The position numbers were made by a program, and so were the translations under genes. Below the pieces are notes generated by a model, which was not told the origin of the DNA, searched no databases, and was given only the letters and a program-made list of their open reading frames with translations. A stretch of DNA of 64,000 bases from RPQJ01 sp963762315 (GTDB lineage Bacteria; Pseudomonadota; Gammaproteobacteria; Steroidobacterales; Steroidobacteraceae), in contig CAVXKO010000004.1 of the NCBI GenBank assembly GCA_963762315.1, positions 930,001 to 994,000 on the forward strand, read 5' to 3'. Positions 18,356 through 27,800 of this stretch are shown here, piece by piece (position 1 is the first letter of the stretch; each line of letters opens with the position of its first letter).

Positions 18356-19370
18356 ATGACCGCCGGGCTCACCATCGCCGTGGACGCCATGAGTGGCGAC
18401 CACGGTGCCGAGGCGGCCGTACCGGCCGCCCTCGACGTCCTCGCGTCCACCCCCGACCTGCGGCTGATCATCATCGGCCGCGGCGAGATCGTGCGTCCGT
18501 TGCTCGGGCGTGGGCGCGCACCTCGAACGGTGCACGTTCGTCGAAGCGTCCGAGGTCGTCCTGATGGACGAGCGGCCGCAGGACGCGCTGCGCAGGAAGA
18601 AAGACTCCTCGATGCGCGTCGCGATCAACCTCGTCGAAAAGGGCGAGGCGGCCGCGTGCGTGTCGGCAGGCAACACCGGCGCGCTGCTCGCCACGGCCCG
18701 CTTCGTGCTCGGCATGATCCCGGGCATCGACCGTCCCGCGATCGTGTCTGCGGTGCCGGCCACGCACGGCCACACCGTGATGCTCGATCTCGGCGCGAAT
18801 CCGGAATGCAACGGCGGACCACCTGGTGCAGTTCGCAGTGATGGGCGCGGTCATCGCGTCCGACCTGCACGGCATGAGCGACCCGCGCGTCGGCCTGCTG
18901 AACATCGGCGAGGAAGACATCAAGGGCACGGAGGAGATCAAGGAGGCCCACAAGCGCCTCACCGGCAATGCCGCGATCAATTTCGTCGGCTTCGTCGAGG
19001 GCGACGACATCTTCAGCGGCGAGGTGGACGTCGTCGTCACCGACGGCTTCACGGGCAACGTCACGCTCAAGACGATGGAAGGGCTCGCCCGGTTCATCAG
19101 CGGCGCGATGCGCGAAGAATTCACGCGCAGCCCGCTGCGCAAGCTCGGCCGCGGTGGCGGCGACTCCGGCGTTGAACGCGCTCAAGAAGCGCCTCGACCC
19201 GCGGGCCTACAACGGCGCCAGCATGGTCGGGCTGAACGGCGTGGTCATAAAGAGCCACGGCGGCGCCGACCGCGTGTCGTTCGCCAACGCGCGTGCGCGT
19301 CGCGCTCACTGAGGCGCGCAACGGCGTACCCGCCCAGATCGGCGACCTGCTCAAGAAAGTCGTCGGCTGA
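18356..19370 (+). CDS. plsX: Phosphate acyltransferase PlsX (frameshifted)
   Basis: PlsX makes acyl-phosphate from acyl-ACP for phospholipid synthesis. ATG 18356 gives MTAGLTIAVDAMSGDHGAEA. Homology then moves between frames near 18510 (HLERCTFVEASEVVLMDERP, CVSAGNTGALLATARFVLG), 18815 (VMGAVIASDLHGM, GLLNIGEEDIKGTEEIKEAH, TDGFTGNVTLKTMEGLARF), 19155 (PRAYNGASMVGLNGVVIKSH) and 19290 (TEARNGVPAQIGDLLKKVVG). It ends at TGA 19368-19370. Every PlsX block is present in order. The usual downstream fabH/fabD/fabG are not here; a palindromic repeat pair follows. Confidence 0.88.
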
Positions 19371-19379
19371 TTCTTTCTC

Positions 19380-19491
19380 ACCTCTCCCATGTCAATGGGA
19401 GAGGTCGCGCATCGCGCGGGTGAGGGCTTCCGAAAATCAAACCCTCACCCGGCCGCGTCGCTCGCCGACCTCTCCCGCAAGCGGGAGAGGT
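19380..19491. repeat. Inverted pair of palindromic intergenic repeats
   Basis: Two copies of the repeat described at 51.6-51.9 kb face each other. 19380-19427 is in reverse orientation (CCTCTCCC...GGGAGAGG, then CGGGTGAGGG). 19442-19491 is forward (CCCTCACCCGG, then CCTCTCCCGCAAGCGGGAGAGG). Each contains its own palindromic stem, and the pair is itself an inverted repeat. It lies between the convergent ends of plsX and the DUF1232 gene, where it could act as a bidirectional terminator. Confidence 0.85.
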
Positions 19492-19497
19492 AAAGAG

Positions 19498-19890
19498 CTA
19501 CTTTTTTTCGGACTTGCGCCGTCGTCGCATCCGAGCGAGCAACTGGTCGCGCCGCGAGGCGAGCTTCCTGGCGATCAGCTCCGGCGACGGCTTGCGACCC
19601 AGCGTCCGCGGCAGCGTCTTGCGGTAGTGCAGGTAATCCTCGTAGGCCTCGATCTCGTGGTGCAGCTCGCGGAACGCCAGCTCGATCATCACCGCGTCGT
19701 CGAGCAGGCCGATTCCGGGAATGTCGTCCGGGATGATGTCCTCGGGGTCGCAGAGGTAGGCCAGCGCACCGAGCATCGGGCTGCGTTCGGACGGCTCGAG
19801 CGGCCAGTCCGCATCCGTCAGCATGGCGATGGCATTCTCGAGCTTCTCGAGGCGCTCGGCAACGAAATCCGGCAGTTCCGAGGAATGCAT
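19498..19890 (-). CDS. DUF1232 (YkvA-like) protein
   Basis: ATG 19890 gives a 130-residue protein. The DUF1232 core is LGALAYLCDPEDIIPDDIPGIGLLDDAVMI..., about residues 40-70, followed by HHEIEAYEDYLHYRK and a basic C-terminal tail. DUF1232 proteins are small, often membrane-associated, and of unknown function. An in-frame amber codon two codons upstream separates it from a segment that looks like its natural N-terminal extension (next entry). Confidence 0.8.
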   Translation of the reverse strand: MHSSELPDFVAERLEKLENAIAMLTDADWPLEPSERSPMLGALAYLCDPEDIIPDDIPGIGLLDDAVMIELAFRELHHEIEAYEDYLHYRKTLPRTLGRKPSPELIARKLASRRDQLLARMRRRRKSEKK

Positions 19891-19893
19891 CGC

Positions 19894-20030
19894 CTAAACC
19901 ACGTCGCCGGCCGCGGCGAGGATCTCCTCGTCTTCCGCAATTCCCACGGATTCGCGGGCCTTGTCAGCAGCTCGCGGCGGAAATGGCGCAAGTCCCGGTC
20001 GGACAGCTCGATGGTCAGTTTGTAAGGCAT
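19894..20030 (-). pseudogene. Probable N-terminal segment of the DUF1232 gene, cut off by an amber codon and a frameshift
   Basis: ATG 20030 reads MPYKLTIELSDRDLRHFRREL. A one-base shift near 19968 continues ADKARESVGIAEDEEILAAA and ends GDVV at TAG 19894-19896. This stop is in the same frame as, and two codons before, the DUF1232 ATG. As I recall the family, DUF1232 proteins can carry such an N-terminal domain before VAERLEKLENAI. One original gene (19498-20030) with two lesions or errors is therefore more likely than two genes. Confidence 0.55.
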
Positions 20031-20161
20031 GGGCCTCCCTTGCGCCGGCAAGGCTAATGGCGCGGCCCATCCGGGTCAAACCGCCCGGGTCGCGCCAGAT
20101 GCACGGACAGTCGCATTGCAGCCTCGTTACAATGAGATGCATACCCCCGAGGAATGGTTGC

Positions 20162-21165
20162 ATGCGCCGCCCGGTTTTCACGTTCGGTCCGCTCTTTGCC
20201 CTGCTCTGGCCGCGTTCGGCGTCGAATCTGCACGTGCCGGAGGGGCCGAATACATGCTGCCGACCAACGGGGACAGCGTCATTGGCTCGGTCACGACCGC
20301 GGTGGCCGAGCACGAGGACACGCTGCTCGACATCGGACGCCGCTACGGCGTCGGCTACGAGGAGATCATCGCGGCGAATCCGGGCGTCGACCCCTGGCTG
20401 CCGGGCGCTGGCACGGAGATCCTGATCCCGTCGCGCTTCGTGCTGCCCGATGCTCCGCGCGAAGGCATCGTGGTGAACCTGCCCGAGCACCGGCTGTACT
20501 ACTTCCCGCCGGCCAAGGCCGGCGAGCGGCGCGTCGTGCGCACGTATCCGATCAGCACGGGCAAGATGGACTGGAAGACGCCGCTCGGCATCACGCGCGT
20601 CGCGTCGAAGCAGGAGCGCCCGAACTGGTATCCGCCGCAGTCCGTGCGCCTCGAGCACGAGGCGAAGGGCGACCCGCTGCCGCCGTTCATTCCGCCGGGC
20701 CCCGACAATCCGCTCGGCGAATACGCGATGCGCCTCGGCATTCCTGGCGGTTCGTACCTGATCCACGGCACGAATCGCCCCGCGGGCGTCGGCATGCAGG
20801 TGACGCACGGCTGCATCCGCATGTATCCCGGAGGACATCGCGGAGTTCTTCGCGATGATCCCGGTGAACACGAAGGTGAATCTCATCGACCAGACGACGA
20901 AGGTCGGCTGGTACCGCGGCACGCTCTATCATCGAGCGCCAGGCGCCGCTCGAAGGCACCAACGATCCGTCGCACATGGATCCGGCCGAACTCGACCAGG
21001 CGCATGAATGCGGCGGTGGCGGGGCGCCAAGCCGAGGTCGACTGGGATGCAGCGAAGCGCGCATTCGAGCAGGCGACCGGCGTGCCCGCGCCGGCGGGCA
21101 CGGAAATCCTTGCGCATCGCGCGAGCGACTCTGCCGCTGCGGCATCGACTGCGGCCGCGCAGTAG
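20162..21165 (+). CDS. Periplasmic L,D-transpeptidase, YkuD family with LysM-like segment (frameshifted)
   Basis: ATG 20162 gives a signal peptide (MRRPVFTFGPLFALL, shifting near 20203 into LAAFGVESARAGGAEYMLP). A LysM-like segment follows (DTLLDIGRRYGVGYEEIIAANP), then the YkuD domain with GIVVNLPEHRLYYFPP, HGTNRPAGVGMQVTHGCIRMYP and the catalytic Cys in HGCIR. Further shifts near 20832, 20925 and 21000 interrupt the tail (DIAEFFAMIPVNTKVNLIDQ, then EVDWDAAKRAFEQATG). It ends at 21165. Family members form 3-3 peptidoglycan crosslinks or attach Lpp, and an Lpp-like lipoprotein is encoded next door. Confidence 0.85.
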
Positions 21166-21183
21166 TCCGCGCTTTTTCGAATC

Positions 21184-21217
21184 CCAAAAAGAAAAACGCC
21201 GCGGAGGTCCGCGGCGT
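21184..21217 (-). terminator. Rho-independent terminator of the Lpp-like gene
   Basis: On the minus strand GACGCCGCGGA-CC-TCCGCGGCGT forms a strong GC stem followed by TTTTTCTTTTT. It lies about 45 bases beyond the Lpp-like stop codon at 21263. The L,D-transpeptidase converges on it from the other side and may use the same hairpin. Confidence 0.9.
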
Positions 21218-21262
21218 CTTCCTGTCGTTCGAACTCGAACGGGCGATCGATCTTGCGATCGA

Positions 21263-21583
21263 TTACTTGCCCATCGACTTCTTGAACGCGCGATCGATCT
21301 TCTCGTTGGTCGCGTCGCAGCAGGCCTGCGAAGCCTGGGCAGCCTGCAGCGCCTGGTTGGCGGTGCTCTGCGCGGCGCTGGCAGCGTTGCTGGCGCTCGA
21401 GGCAGCGGCAGCGGCGGCGTCAGCAGCAGACTTGGCGGCAGCGGCGTCCTGCGCAGCGGCCTTGGCGGCAGCGGTGTTGGCGTCGATGCGGGCCAGCGTT
21501 TCCTTGTCGGTGCAGCCAACAGCTGCAGTCAGCATGACGGCGGCGGTGGCGACGGTCAGCGTCTTCATGATCGCGGTCTTCAT
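21263..21583 (-). CDS. Alanine-zipper lipoprotein, Lpp/OprI-like
   Basis: This 106-residue protein has a lipoprotein signal ending at the lipobox TAAVGC; ATG 21583 or the internal ATG (MKTLTVA) may be the start. The mature chain is a long heptad-like helix almost entirely of Ala with Ser/Lys/Asp, as in Lpp/OprI trimers. It ends in Lys, the residue used by Lpp for peptidoglycan attachment. An unusual CC pair (ACCDATNEK) precedes the C-terminal helix. It lies beside an L,D-transpeptidase, the enzyme class that crosslinks Lpp. It has its own terminator, typical of an abundant lipoprotein. Confidence 0.8.
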   Translation of the reverse strand: MKTAIMKTLTVATAAVMLTAAVGCTDKETLARIDANTAAAKAAAQDAAAAKSAADAAAAAASSASNAASAAQSTANQALQAAQASQACCDATNEKIDRAFKKSMGK

Positions 21584-21846
21584 TGTTTCTGATCCTTAAT
21601 GGTTGTGAGCAAGCAAGCCAGATGCTTCGACTGGTATTCGCCGGAGTTGGACGAAACCGGCTCGACCCTCAGTCGAAACGCCCGTGGATCGTAACCGATC
21701 CGAAAACATCGTTAAAGGCTTGATCTTCGGGCGGTCAAGTCGTGCCCGCCGCAAGAGCATGCGTGGTGGAGCAGCATGCTGCCGGTATTCCTCGTTCCGG
21801 ACCCTCCTGCGGGCTCCTGCGACAGGGCTTGCATCGGCCGAAAATC

Positions 21847-21862
21847 CTGTATATAAGAACAG
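21847..21862 (+). promoter_or_regulatory. LexA box 1 (SOS operator)
   Basis: CTGTATATAAGAACAG has the perfect CTGT-N8-ACAG arms of a gammaproteobacterial LexA operator and an AT-rich core. It lies 28 bases upstream of the lexA start and overlaps the likely -10 region. It would give autoregulation of lexA and the downstream imuA-imuB-dnaE2 genes. Confidence 0.95.
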
Positions 21863-21865
21863 TCA

Positions 21866-21881
21866 CTGTACGTACATACAG
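21866..21881 (+). promoter_or_regulatory. LexA box 2 (SOS operator)
   Basis: CTGTACGTACATACAG again has perfect CTGT-N8-ACAG arms. It is three bases after box 1 and eight bases before the lexA ATG, partly covering the ribosome-binding site (AGGAG). The 19-base spacing between the two boxes puts the dimers on nearly the same DNA face, so cooperative repression is plausible. Confidence 0.95.
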
Positions 21882-21889
21882 GAGTCGCC

Positions 21890-22504
21890 ATGGACGATCT
21901 CACCCCCCGCCAGCGCCAGGTGCTGCGCTTCATCCAGGACAGCCTCGACGAGCAGGGCCTGCCGCCCACCCGTGCCGAGATTGCCACCGCGCTCGGCTTC
22001 AAGTCCGCCAACGCGGCTGAAGACCACCTGCGCGCCTTGCAGCGCAAGGGCGTCATCGACCTGATGCCCGGCGCCTCGCGCGGCATCCAGCTCAAGGATT
22101 CGCTGCGCGAGCAGTTCGGACTGCCGCTCATCGGCCGCGTGGCTGCGGGTCGCCCGATCCTCGCCGAGGAAAACATCGAGGCGCGCTACCAGATCGATCC
22201 CGAGCTGTTCCAGCCGCGGCCGCACTACCTGCTCAAGGTGCGCGGCATGAGCATGCGCAACGCCGGCATTCTCGACGGCGATCTCGTCGCGGTCCACCGC
22301 ACGCCCGAAGTGCGCAATCGCCAGATCGTCGTGGCGCGCCTCGAGAACGAGGTCACCGTGAAGCGCTATCGGCAGGACGGCTCCATCGCGTGGCTGCTGC
22401 CCGAGAACGAAGACTTCGAGCCCATCCGTGTCGACCTCAAGCAGGAGTCGATGACCATCGAAGGCATCGTGGTCGGCGTGCTGCGCCAGGAGGGCAGGGC
22501 CTGA
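21890..22504 (+). CDS. lexA: LexA repressor
   Basis: SOS repressor and self-cleaving protease, 204 residues. The winged-helix DNA-binding domain starts MDDLTPRQRQVLRFIQDSLD and includes RAEIATALGFKSANAAEDHL. The cleavage site is Ala86-Gly87 (GRVAAGRP), with catalytic Ser121 (VRGMSMRN) and Lys158 (VTVKRY). Two operators lie directly upstream. imuA follows by 51 bases, giving a lexA-imuA-imuB-dnaE2 operon like the known mutagenesis cassettes of other Gram-negative bacteria. Confidence 0.97.
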   Translation: MDDLTPRQRQVLRFIQDSLDEQGLPPTRAEIATALGFKSANAAEDHLRALQRKGVIDLMPGASRGIQLKDSLREQFGLPLIGRVAAGRPILAEENIEARYQIDPELFQPRPHYLLKVRGMSMRNAGILDGDLVAVHRTPEVRNRQIVVARLENEVTVKRYRQDGSIAWLLPENEDFEPIRVDLKQESMTIEGIVVGVLRQEGRA

Positions 22505-22555
22505 GCAAAATGTTTCTGCCCATCCGCTCTCCGCCAGGCCTGGTTCCTTTCCTCC

Positions 22556-23240
22556 ATGTCCCTCGACGATCTCCTGCGTCAGTACCCCGCGCTGTGGCGT
22601 GCGCGGGAGACAGGCGGGCCGGGTTCGGCTCCGCCTGGATTGCCCACGGGCTTCACTGCGCTCGATCGCTGCCTGCCCGGGGGCGGCTGGCCGCAACAGG
22701 GACTCATCGAAATCCTCACCGACCGTCACGGCATCGGTGAACTGAGCCTGCTCATGCCGGCGCTCGCCACGCTGTGCCGCAACCCGGAGGCCCAGGGCGG
22801 CAGCGGATGGCTGGCGTGGGTTGCGCCGCCCTACCAGCCGTACGCGCCCGCATTGGCGTCCTCCGGCATCGACGTGCGGCGTGTGCTCGTCGTGCGCGGC
22901 CGCATCGCCGGCGGAGTGGGCCATGGAACAGGCGCTGCGCTCGGAAGCGTGCAGCGCGGTGCTCGGCTGGTCCAATCCGCGCGACATCACCGTGCTGCGC
23001 CGGCTGCAGCTCGCGGCGGAGCAGGCACGCTGCCTCGCCGTGTTGTTCCGTCCCATGCAGGCGGTCGAGCAGCCTTCGCCGGCCATCCTGCGTCTCGCGT
23101 TGCAGGGCAGCCCGGCGGGCCTCCAGGTTCGCGTCGTCAAGAGCCGTGGCGGGCGTCCCGTCACCGTGCAACTCGGCCATCTCGGGGCTCCCTGGCACGC
23201 CGGGCCGCAACCCCTGCCACGCGCGCAAGCCGCGCACTGA
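22556..23240 (+). CDS. imuA: ImuA, RecA-like SOS mutagenesis protein (one frameshift)
   Basis: ATG 22556 gives MSLDDLLRQYPALWRARE, then PTGFTALDRCLPGGGWPQQGLIEIL, the N-terminus of the ImuA/SulA-like RecA-fold family. A one-base shift near 22910 moves homology to EWAMEQALRSEACSAVLGWS and LAAEQARCLAVLF, ending at 23240. The corrected length is about 228 residues. ImuA works with ImuB and DnaE2 in damage-induced mutagenesis, in which it is proposed to modulate RecA. It lies between lexA and imuB under the same SOS control. Confidence 0.9.
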
Positions 23241-23334
23241 GTCATGGTCTCTCTCGCCAGGCGGCGGGCCCCGCCCGCAATTCCGTCTACCGCCCGTCGC
23301 GAACGAGGCGGGGTCCCCCGCGATACGGCGCACT

Positions 23335-24837
23335 GTGGCGGCGGCCGCCGGCCGTGAGCTCTGGCTGGCGTTGCACCTGCCGGGTGTGATCCTCGATGCA
23401 CTGCAGCCACCCGCGACGTTGCCCAGGTCGCAACCCGTGGCCGTGGTCGATCTCGAGCACGGTGGCAAGGTGATTTGCGCTTGCGACGAGGGCGCTGCGG
23501 CTGCCGGCGTGACCCCCGGCATGGGGCTGAATTCCGCGTTGGCCCTGCTGCCGGAGCTGCACACCCTGCCGCGCGATCCCGCGCGCGAGCGCGCGTTGCT
23601 CGATGCCGTCGCGCAGCTTGGCCTCGATTTCACGCCGCGCGTGAGCCTCGAGCCGCCCGATGCGGTGCTGCTCGAAGTGCGCGGCAGCCTGCAGCTCTTC
23701 GGCGGCGCGCGCGCGTTGTGCGAGCAGGTGCGCGAGAAACTCCAGGCGGCGGGCATCACGCACAGCCTCGCGCTGACGCCCACGCCGCTCGCGTCGCTCT
23801 GGTTCGCGCGCGCAGGGCAGCCCGTGGCGCTGCGCCGCGTCGAGCAACTGGCGGGCCGGGTGGCGCCGCTGCCGCTCGCGGTGACACGCTGGCCCGAGCG
23901 CAGCGTGCAGTTGCTCGTCACCATGGGCGTGCGCAACCTCGGCGATTGCCTGCGCCTGCCGCGCGACGGCTTTGCGCGCCGGCTCGAGCCGCGCCTGCTC
24001 GCCATGCTCGATCGCGCCACCGGCCGCTTGCCCGATCCGCGCTCGGCGTTCCGTGCGCGCGAGCGCTTCGCCGCAAGGCGCGATCTCGAACCCGAGTTGT
24101 CCGACACGGGGCGGCTCGAAGCCGTCAGCCTGCCGCTCCTCGACGAGCTGTGCGCGTTCCTGCGCCAGCGCGGCCGCGGCGTGCAGTCCCTCGAGTGGCG
24201 ATTCGCGCATCGCCAGGCGCCCGTCACGCGCCTGCGCCTGCGTTTCGTCGAGCCCGTGGGTGAGGCCAGGCGCATCGCGCACGTCTTCCACGAACGGCTG
24301 GCGCGGCTCGAGCTGCCCGAGCCGGTGCGCGCGGTGCGCCTCGCGAGCGGGCCGCTCGTCGAGTTGCCCGCGACGCCCACGGAACTGTTCGTCAAGGATC
24401 GTCGCGATTCGGGCGCGGCCGTGCCGCAGCTGGTCGAGCGGTTGCGGGCGAGGCTCGGCCTGGATGCGGTGCACGGTCTGTGCCTCGTGCCCGAGCACCG
24501 TCCCGAGTCCGCGTGGCGCGCGGATTATCGCTGGACACAGCCTGCCGCCGCCGGCGCAGCGTCGCCGGACGATGCCGCATTCACGGCGCTGCGGCCGTTG
24601 TGGCTGCTGCCCGCGCCGCAACCGCTCGATGGCGATGCGCCTCCGCGCTATCGCGGCACGCTCGAGTTCGAGGAAGGTCCCGAGTGCATCGAGTCGGGCT
24701 GGTGGGACGGCAAGGACATCACGCGCGATTACTACATCGCCCGCAATCCTGCCGGCGTGCGCCTGTGGGTGTTTCGCGAGCGCCCGCGCAAGGGCCGCGC
24801 GGCCGGCGGGTGGTTCCTGCACGGCGTATTCGGCTGA
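23335..24837 (+). CDS. imuB: ImuB, catalytically inactive Y-family polymerase homologue
   Basis: GTG 23335 gives a 500-residue protein beginning in ELWLALHLPGVILDALQPP. The Y-family-like palm/fingers region includes PVAVVDLEHGGKVICACDEGA and GVTPGMGLNSALALLP. A little-finger region and a C-terminal part (YYIARNPAGVRLWVFRE) follow. ImuB proteins lack the acidic catalytic triad and act as adaptors joining DnaE2 to the beta clamp. The gene ends 11 bases before dnaE2. An earlier start in the imuA-imuB gap is possible but lacks a good codon. Confidence 0.9.
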   Translation: MAAAAGRELWLALHLPGVILDALQPPATLPRSQPVAVVDLEHGGKVICACDEGAAAAGVTPGMGLNSALALLPELHTLPRDPARERALLDAVAQLGLDFTPRVSLEPPDAVLLEVRGSLQLFGGARALCEQVREKLQAAGITHSLALTPTPLASLWFARAGQPVALRRVEQLAGRVAPLPLAVTRWPERSVQLLVTMGVRNLGDCLRLPRDGFARRLEPRLLAMLDRATGRLPDPRSAFRARERFAARRDLEPELSDTGRLEAVSLPLLDELCAFLRQRGRGVQSLEWRFAHRQAPVTRLRLRFVEPVGEARRIAHVFHERLARLELPEPVRAVRLASGPLVELPATPTELFVKDRRDSGAAVPQLVERLRARLGLDAVHGLCLVPEHRPESAWRADYRWTQPAAAGAASPDDAAFTALRPLWLLPAPQPLDGDAPPRYRGTLEFEEGPECIESGWWDGKDITRDYYIARNPAGVRLWVFRERPRKGRAAGGWFLHGVFG

Positions 24838-24848
24838 GCCGGCGCGCG

Positions 24849-27800
24849 ATGAGCTACGCCGAGCTGCACTGCCTCAGCAATTTCAGCTTCCTGCGCGGCG
24901 CCTCGCATCCCGAGGAACTCGTCGAGCGCGCGGAGCAGCTCGGCTATGCCGCGATTGCGATCACCGACGAATGCTCGGTGGCCGGCGTGGTGCGCGCCCA
25001 CACCGCGGCCCGCAACCGGCCGATCAAGCTGATCATCGGCACCGAGCTGCGCCTCGTGGACGGCCTGCGCTGCGTGCTGCTCGCCACGAACCGCCGCGGC
25101 TACGCGCAGCTGTGCCGGCTGATCACGCGGGGCCGGCGCGCGGCGCAGAAGGGCGAGTATCGGCTCGTACGCGAGGATTTCGCGCGCGCAGGAGTTTGCG
25201 CGCAAGCGCCTGCAGTCGATGCCGGGGCGCAAATCGTCGACGACTGCCTCTGTCTCTGGCTGCCCGGCTCACGTCCCGATCCGGCCGAAGCCCGCTGGCT
25301 GGCTGAAGTGTTTCCCGGCCGGTCGTGGATCGCGGTGGAACTGCTCACCACCGGGCGCGACCGGCGTCGTCTCGAATCACTGCAGTCGCTCGGTCGCGAA
25401 CTCGGCCTGCCGCTCGTCGCGGCGGGCGACGTGCACATGCACGCGCGCAGCCGGCGCGCGCTGCAGGACGTGCTGACGGCTACTCGCATCGGCACGCCCG
25501 TGGATCGCGCGGGGTTCGCGCTCTTCCCGAACGGCGAGCGCAGCCTGCGTCCGCTGCCGCGCCTGGCCGAGCTGTATCCGTCCGCGCTGCTCGCCGCCAC
25601 GCTCGAGATCGCCGCGCGCTGCGCGTTCTCGCTCGACGATCTGCGCTACGAGTACCCGCGCGAGATCGTGCCCGAGGGTTACACGCCGGCGGGCTGGCTG
25701 CGTCACCTCACGGAGCGGGGCAAGCGCGACCGCTGGCCGCAAGGCGCGCCCGAAACGGTCGAGCGCATGGTGGCCCACGAGCTCGGCCTCATCGAAGAAC
25801 TGCGCTACGAGGCCTACTTCCTCACGGTGCACGACATCGTCCGTTACGCGCGCTCGCGCGGCATCCTGTGCCAGGGGCGCGGTTCGGCTGCCAACTCCGC
25901 CGTGTGCTTCTGCCTTGGCATCACCGAGGTCGATCCGGCGCGGATGTCGCTGCTGTTCGAGCGCTTCATCTCGCGCGAGCGCAACGAGCCGCCCGACATC
26001 GACGTGGATTTCGAGCACGAGCGCCGCGAGGAGGTGATCCAGTACCTCTACGCGAAGTACGGCCGGCACCGCGCGGCGCTGACGGCCACGGTGATCTGCT
26101 ACCGCCCGCGCAGCGCGCTGCGTGACGTGGCGAAGGCCATGGGGCTCGACGCGCTGCAGGTTGGCGCGCTCGCGCGCTCGATGCAGTGGTGGGACGGCTC
26201 GCAGATCGACGAAGGTCGGGTGCGAGAAGCCGGGCTCGACCCCGAGAGCCCGGTGCTGTCGAAAGTCCTGTCGCTGGCGCGCACGCTGCTCGGCTTTCCC
26301 CGGCATCTTTCACAGCACGTCGGCGGTTTCGTGATCGCACGCGACCGGCTCGAGGACCTCGTCCCGGTCGAGAACGCCACGATGCCCGAGCGCACCGTGA
26401 TCCAGTGGGACAAGGACGACCTCGACGCGCTCGGACTGCTGAAGGTGGACGTGCTCGGGCTCGGCATGCTCGCGGCGATCCGCCGTGCGTTCAGCCTGAT
26501 CGAAGGGTTCCGCGGCCAGGCCTGGACGCTTGCCACGGTGCCGGCCGAGGATCCTGCCGTGTACGACATGATCGGGCACGCCGACACGGTGGGCGTGTTC
26601 CAGATCGAGTCGCGCGCGCAGATGGCGATGCTGCCGCGGCTGCGGCCGCGCTCGTTCTACGACCTCGTGATCGAAGTGGCGATCATCCGGCCCGGCCCGA
26701 TCCAGGGCGACATGGTGCATCCGTACCTGCGCAGGCGCAGCGGCCTCGAGCCGGTCTCGTACCCGAGCCCCGAGGTCGAGGGCGTCCTCAAGCGCACGCT
26801 CGGCGTGCCGATCTTCCAGGAACAGGTGATGCAGCTCGCGATCGTCGCCGCGGGGTTCACGCCCGGCGAGTCGGACCAGCTGCGCCGCGCGATGGCGGCG
26901 TGGAAGCGCAAGGGCGGCCTCGGCCACTTCGAGGAGCGGCTCATCACGGGCATGCGCGAGCGCGGCTACGAGGAGGAATTCGCGCGGCAGATCTTCCGGC
27001 AGATCCTCGGCTTCGGCGAATACGGCTTTCCCGAGTCGCACGCCGCGAGCTTCGCGCTGCTCGTGTACGTCTCCGCATGGCTCAAGAAGCACGAGCCCGC
27101 GGCGTTCACTGCGGCGCTCATCAACAGCCAGCCCATGGGGTTCTATGCGCCGTCGCAACTGGTGCAGGACGCCCGCCGTCACGGCGTCGAGGTGCGCGGC
27201 GTGGATGCCGCCGTGAGCGAGTGGGATTGCACGCTCGAACGCGGCGCGGCGGACGAGCCTGCCCTGCGGCTCGGGCTGCGGCTCGCAAAGGGGTTTCCGG
27301 AGGCGGCGTCCCTGAGGCTCGTGGCAGCGCGGCGCGAGGCGCCGTTTACCAGCGCTCAGGAGCTGGCCGAGCGGGCACGGCTCGACCGGCGGGAACTCGG
27401 TTGTCTCGCGGCGGCTGGAGCGCTCGAAAAGCTCGCCGGCCACCGCCATCGCGCCGCGTGGCAGGTGGCGGGTGTCGAGCAATCGCTGCCCCTGATGCCG
27501 CAGCCGCGGATCGCGGAGGGCATCCCGCTGCTGCGCGCGCCACGCGAAGGCGAGGACATCGTGGCCGATTACGCGCACACCGGGCTCACGCTGCGCCGCC
27601 ATCCTCTGGCACTGCTCAGGACGCAGTTCGAGGCCAAGGGCATGTCGAGCGCCGCGCGGTTGCGCGAACTCGGGCATGGCGCGCGCGTGCGCACGGCAGG
27701 ACTCGTGATCACGCGCCAGCGCCCGGGCAGCGCGCAGGGCGTCACGTTCGTCACGCTCGAGGACGAGACGGGGCAGGTCAACCTGATCGTGTGGCGCGAC

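Noticed and set aside
23287..24822. Minus-strand 511-codon open frame opposite imuB, and similar frames opposite dnaE2 and bepA
   Set aside because: The sense-strand genes have complete family motifs. The antisense translations are compositionally biased shadows without starts or motifs.
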